Made by a program: the position numbers and the translations under genes. This document shows, piece by piece, positions 61,140-64,000 of a stretch of DNA of 64,000 nucleotides. Below the pieces are notes generated by a model, which worked only from the letters and a program-made list of their open reading frames with translations, made no database searches and had not been told where the DNA came from. The DNA comes from Mycolicibacterium frederiksbergense. GTDB lineage: Bacteria; Actinomycetota; Actinomycetes; Mycobacteriales; Mycobacteriaceae. Each line of letters begins with the position of its first letter. The first letter of the stretch is position 1. The DNA is taken from positions 4,944,249-5,008,248 of the forward strand of contig NZ_CP038799.1 in the NCBI RefSeq assembly GCF_012223425.1, read 5' to 3'.

Positions 61140-63137
61140 ATGTGGGATCAGATGCGGAAGCCCATCCGCCGAGTTGCCATCAGAGGAATGATTGCTTTGG
61201 TAGCTGCATCTCTTTTCGCGGCTACCGCGACCCAACAGGTCTTGCCACTGACCAAGCAGCGGTCATACAACGTGATGCAGGTCGCGCAGATCGACGAGGC
61301 TCCGTCCACGATCGGCATCGCCGATTCCGAGCTGTACCTCTCGGCATCTCTGGAGGAGATAAACGCCAGGTTGGACCTCATGCAGTCACTCGGGGTGACC
61401 AACGTCCGGATCATGGTGCCGTGGGCCGGCGTGCAGCCCTTGCACCCGGACACCCCGTTCGGCCTCGGCGCACCCCGGTGGGACCAGCTCGACAAGGTGG
61501 TCAATGCCGCCGCCGCGCGGGGGATGGGCATCCTCGGAGTGCTCAACTCGACCCCTATGTGGGCGACAGGCAGCACCCCGATCAACGGCCAGCCGACCGA
61601 CTTCGACCGGTTCGCCGCCTTCGCGAAGTCCGTCGCGCTGCGCTACGGCGACAAGATCTCGGCCTACGAGGTATGGAACGAACCCAACTCCATCCAGTTC
61701 TGGAACACCCTCGACCCGGCCGCCTACGCGGAGATGCTGAAGAAGACCTACACCGCGCTCAAGCAGGCCGCGGCCCAGATCGGCACGGACATCACCGTCA
61801 TCGGTGGCGTCATCGGTGCTGGTAAGACCTGGCCCGGATTGACCATGAACCCCGTGGACTTTGTCCGTGGGATGTACGAAGCCGGTGCCCACGGCTACTT
61901 CGACGCGCTGTCCTTCCACCCCTACAACTTCGAATGGAAGTTCTCAGTCGGGGACAGCCTGCCGTGGAAAGAGGGCATGCCGCTCTACCAGCTGAACCAG
62001 ATCCGCGAAATGATGGACTCCTTCCTCGAGGAAGGCCAGGAGCAGATCAAGATCTGGATCACGGAGTACGGCCTGCCGACCAACAAGGTGTCCGACGCCA
62101 CGCAAGCCGCCTTCGTCCGCGACCTCATCGAGTTCTGGCAGACCATGCAGGGTGCCGGTCCGATCTTCCTGTACACCATCAAGGATTGGCTGAACCCGCC
62201 GGCCGACAATGATGAGGCCAACCTCGGCATCTTCCGACCGGACGGCACCATGAAGCCTGTCGGGCAGGTCATCCAGGAGCTGATCGCCTTCCTGACCAAG
62301 CCACCGACCGACCCCGGCACCGACCCAGGCACGGGCCCCGGCCCGGGTCCGGGAGCGGAAGCGCCCCCTGCGAACCCATTCGCTGTCTTCCTTCAGGCGA
62401 TCTCGCAGGCCATCGCCGGAATGTTCAACGTGGTGCCGAACCTTTTCACCGCCATTGGCGCGATCTTCTCCAACCTGCTCGGTGGGCTCTTCGGTATGAG
62501 TCCCTCTTCGGCGCGGACCACGGCGCTGAGCGCTAGGACCGCGAGCGCCGGGGTGGACGGGCTGCAGGAGCCCGTCGAGAGTGCCGAAGGCGTCGAGGAA
62601 GTCGTGGCCGAACCCGGCCAGGTTGTCGAAACCGGTTCTGAGGCAGTGCAATCCGTGCAGTCGGTGCAGCAGGTTCAGCAGGCCACCGGCGGGGAAGCGG
62701 TCACCGAGGAGCTGCCTGTCGCCGAGGTGCCGGTCACCGAGGAGTTGCCCGTCGTCGAGGTGCCGGTCACCGAGGAGGTCACCGAGGAGGCCCCGGTCGT
62801 GGAGGTGACCGACTCCGAGGAGACGGTGACCGCACCGGCCGAGGAGTCCACGGAATCCACCGAGACGGTGAACGAGACGGTCACCGAAGAGTCCGAGGCG
62901 ACCGAGAAGCCGTTGGCCGGCAACCAGGAGGCCGCGGTCGCGGAGAGCACGGACACCGTGGGCCCAGAGGTCCGGAAGGTCGCGGTGCCCAACCTGAAGG
63001 CGCGCCAGACGCTGAGCACGCGGACACCGCGGGGACCGCGTGTCGCAGCGCGGGCCACCAGCGACAGCGGCCAGGGCGGGTCCGCGCCCACCCGCCAGCG
63101 CGCCGCGGCCGGATCACCCTCGGGTGGTGACCGCTAA
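61140..63137 (+). CDS. Secreted cellulase-family glycoside hydrolase with acidic C-terminal tail
   Basis: The 665-aa product has a signal peptide (about 1-31, RRVAIRGMIALVAASLF), then a clan GH-A (beta/alpha)8 barrel (55-380) of the GH5/GH39-like group. Glu181 in YEVWNEPN is the acid/base and Glu309 in IWITEYGLPT the nucleophile. A Pro/Gly/Asp linker (382-398) follows, then a hydrophobic helix-rich segment (400-445), a Glu/Val/Thr-rich repeat region with VTEELPV units (470-605) and a basic end (620-665). Strong ribosome site GAGGGGAAG. The substrate is unknown; a mycobacterial cell-wall or plant polysaccharide is possible. The tail may anchor it in the envelope. A terminator hairpin follows. 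Confidence 0.83.
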   Translation: MWDQMRKPIRRVAIRGMIALVAASLFAATATQQVLPLTKQRSYNVMQVAQIDEAPSTIGIADSELYLSASLEEINARLDLMQSLGVTNVRIMVPWAGVQPLHPDTPFGLGAPRWDQLDKVVNAAAARGMGILGVLNSTPMWATGSTPINGQPTDFDRFAAFAKSVALRYGDKISAYEVWNEPNSIQFWNTLDPAAYAEMLKKTYTALKQAAAQIGTDITVIGGVIGAGKTWPGLTMNPVDFVRGMYEAGAHGYFDALSFHPYNFEWKFSVGDSLPWKEGMPLYQLNQIREMMDSFLEEGQEQIKIWITEYGLPTNKVSDATQAAFVRDLIEFWQTMQGAGPIFLYTIKDWLNPPADNDEANLGIFRPDGTMKPVGQVIQELIAFLTKPPTDPGTDPGTGPGPGPGAEAPPANPFAVFLQAISQAIAGMFNVVPNLFTAIGAIFSNLLGGLFGMSPSSARTTALSARTASAGVDGLQEPVESAEGVEEVVAEPGQVVETGSEAVQSVQSVQQVQQATGGEAVTEELPVAEVPVTEELPVVEVPVTEEVTEEAPVVEVTDSEETVTAPAEESTESTETVNETVTEESEATEKPLAGNQEAAVAESTDTVGPEVRKVAVPNLKARQTLSTRTPRGPRVAARATSDSGQGGSAPTRQRAAAGSPSGGDR

Positions 63138-63156
63138 GACTCGGGAGGGGGCGAGA

Positions 63157-63202
63157 GGATCTGCCGCTGTGGGAACTCGGACATTCCCACGGCGGCAGAT
63201 CC
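63157..63202 (+). terminator. Strong terminator hairpin after the glycoside hydrolase gene
   Basis: Stem of 19 bp (63157-63175 with 63184-63202) and an 8-nt loop; 18 of 19 pairs are perfect and the other is a G/T wobble or mismatch. It starts 20 bases after the stop. No U run follows, as is common for mycobacterial terminators. Confidence 0.72.
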
Positions 63203-63481
63203 GCGTCTGCGGTCGTACACCCGTACTGCTCGCGTCTCCTCGCACGATTCACCGATTTCACCGTGCGCTACGTACGATTTCGTCGGGTCGGATCGACTCG
63301 GCATCACCATGTTCGGTCGCTGTGGTGCCTCCGGGGCGAATGCTGCGCGGTCTGGCCGCGCGTGGAGTAGCGTCAGCCCTCCCTGGGGTTTTGGAGGTCG
63401 GGAATGAGTTCCTTGCCGACGAAAGCTGTTGGGGAGCCGGTGTCGAGCAGCCCCTAGGCGCCCTTCTCATAGGAGTCGGCC
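63203..63481. other. Intergenic region before the ferredoxin gene
   Basis: Between the terminator and the ferredoxin start (with it, 344 bp without a gene) I see no ORF with support. A small hairpin GCGCGG-TCTGG-CCGCGC lies at 63345-63361. The ferredoxin promoter must be here but no clear -10/-35 pair stands out. Confidence 0.4.
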
Positions 63482-63697
63482 GTGCGTATTGTGGTGGATC
63501 TGAATCGGTGCCTCGGATACGCGCAATGCGTCCCGCTGGCGCCTGAGGTACTTCAGCTCAGCGGCGAGGAAGCACTGACCTACGATCCGAATCCCGATGA
63601 GTCTCAACGTCAACAGGTCGCGCGGGCGGTGGCATCATGCCCGGTGCAGGCGATCATCGCCGAGATGGATCCGCCGTCGGACCGGGTGACGCTGTGA
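63482..63697 (+). CDS. [3Fe-4S]-type ferredoxin
   Basis: The 71-aa ferredoxin has the C-x5-C...C-P pattern: Cys in RCLGYAQC and a third Cys in ASCPVQAI. In the mycobacterial CXX?XXC(X)nCP notation the variable residue is Tyr. Such ferredoxins usually give electrons to cytochromes P450. GTG start after TAGGAGTCGG; the stop overlaps the reductase start, so the redox pair is co-translated. Confidence 0.92.
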   Translation: MRIVVDLNRCLGYAQCVPLAPEVLQLSGEEALTYDPNPDESQRQQVARAVASCPVQAIIAEMDPPSDRVTL

Positions 63698-64000
63698 GGT
63701 CGCTGATCGATGACATCGTCAGGACATTCAAGACCGAGGGCCGGATTGTCATAGTCGGGGCATCGCTGACCGGGCTGCGCGCCGCAGAGGCCCTGCGGGA
63801 CGAGGGATTCACCGGCGCACTCACCATCATCGGCGACGAGCAGTGCGAGCCCTATGACCGCCCGCCGCTGTCCAAGCAGGTGCTCAACGGTTGGGTGCCG
63901 GCCGGGAACACCAAACTGCCTCGGTTGCGGGCCGTCGACGCCGACTGGCGGTTGGGCGTCGCGGCCACCGGACTTGATCGCGACAACCGCGAGGTGCTGC
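63694..64000 (+). CDS. FAD-dependent ferredoxin reductase (N-terminal part)
   Basis: Only the first 102 codons are in the window. They show the FAD Rossmann motif IVIVGASLTGLRAAEALR and CEPYDRPPLSKQVL, typical of the BphA4/PdR-like reductases. The last motif position is GAS-LTG rather than GxGxxG, a small departure. It reduces the ferredoxin just upstream, probably for a P450 beyond the window. Confidence 0.9.
   Translation, partial: MRSLIDDIVRTFKTEGRIVIVGASLTGLRAAEALRDEGFTGALTIIGDEQCEPYDRPPLSKQVLNGWVPAGNTKLPRLRAVDADWRLGVAATGLDRDNREVL

Noticed and set aside
60812..61235. Two short - strand open frames in the AT-rich region upstream of the glycoside hydrolase gene
   Set aside because: No ribosome site or recognisable motif, and they cover the probable promoter region.

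Overview
The window comes from a high-GC actinobacterium, almost certainly a fast-growing mycobacterium (Mycolicibacterium type). The evidence is the mycobacterial dcw tail (mraY, ftsW, murG, murC, ftsQ, ftsZ, pgeF, yggS, sepF, yggT, wag31), followed by mycobacterial neighbours of wag31, and later the mycobacterial order pyk, tesB, membrane protein, cydC, cydD, cydB, cydA. No rRNA, tRNA, CRISPR array or insertion sequence was seen.

Region 1 (1-13.7 kb) holds septal peptidoglycan synthesis and cell division genes on the + strand, mostly with overlapping stop/start codons. murD, expected between mraY and ftsW, is absent; 238 bases with an 18-codon leader ORF lie there instead. A small acidic membrane protein, a phosphoribosyltransferase, an SRPBCC-epimerase fusion and an amidotransferase follow.

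Region 2 (13.7-22.4 kb) holds a lipoprotein of the serine hydrolase family lacking its catalytic motif, a citrate-type two-component system on the - strand, and a divergent tripartite tricarboxylate transporter (tctC-tctB-tctA) translationally coupled to a universal stress protein. A 13E12/DUF222 HNH gene with a LexA-like box over its promoter closes the region.

Region 3 (22.5-36.8 kb) is accessory. Its core is a compact cluster: CPA2 antiporter, flavin-dependent halogenase, single-module type I polyketide synthase (KS-AT-DH-KR-ACP) and a two-gene ABC-2 exporter. It looks like a halogenated-polyketide pathway. The PKS carries two compensating one-base frameshifts in C runs. A LysR regulator divergent from a malate:quinone oxidoreductase, and two small membrane proteins, follow.

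Region 4 (36.9-52.1 kb) is core metabolism: glutamate synthase gltB-gltD, pyruvate kinase, acyl-CoA thioesterase II, and the cytochrome bd locus cydA-cydB-cydD-cydC with an HdeD-like membrane protein upstream.

Region 5 (52.4-64 kb) starts with a polar amino-acid ABC transporter in one operon with a MacS/MacR-like two-component system. A MacR-like palindrome precedes the next gene, a large DUF2339 membrane protein. Then come a dps2-like gene behind a 19-bp palindrome, an Rv1625c-like membrane adenylate cyclase (one-base frameshift in a G run), a perfect CRP-type palindrome between the cyclase and a secreted glycoside hydrolase, a strong terminator hairpin, and a ferredoxin with the start of its reductase.
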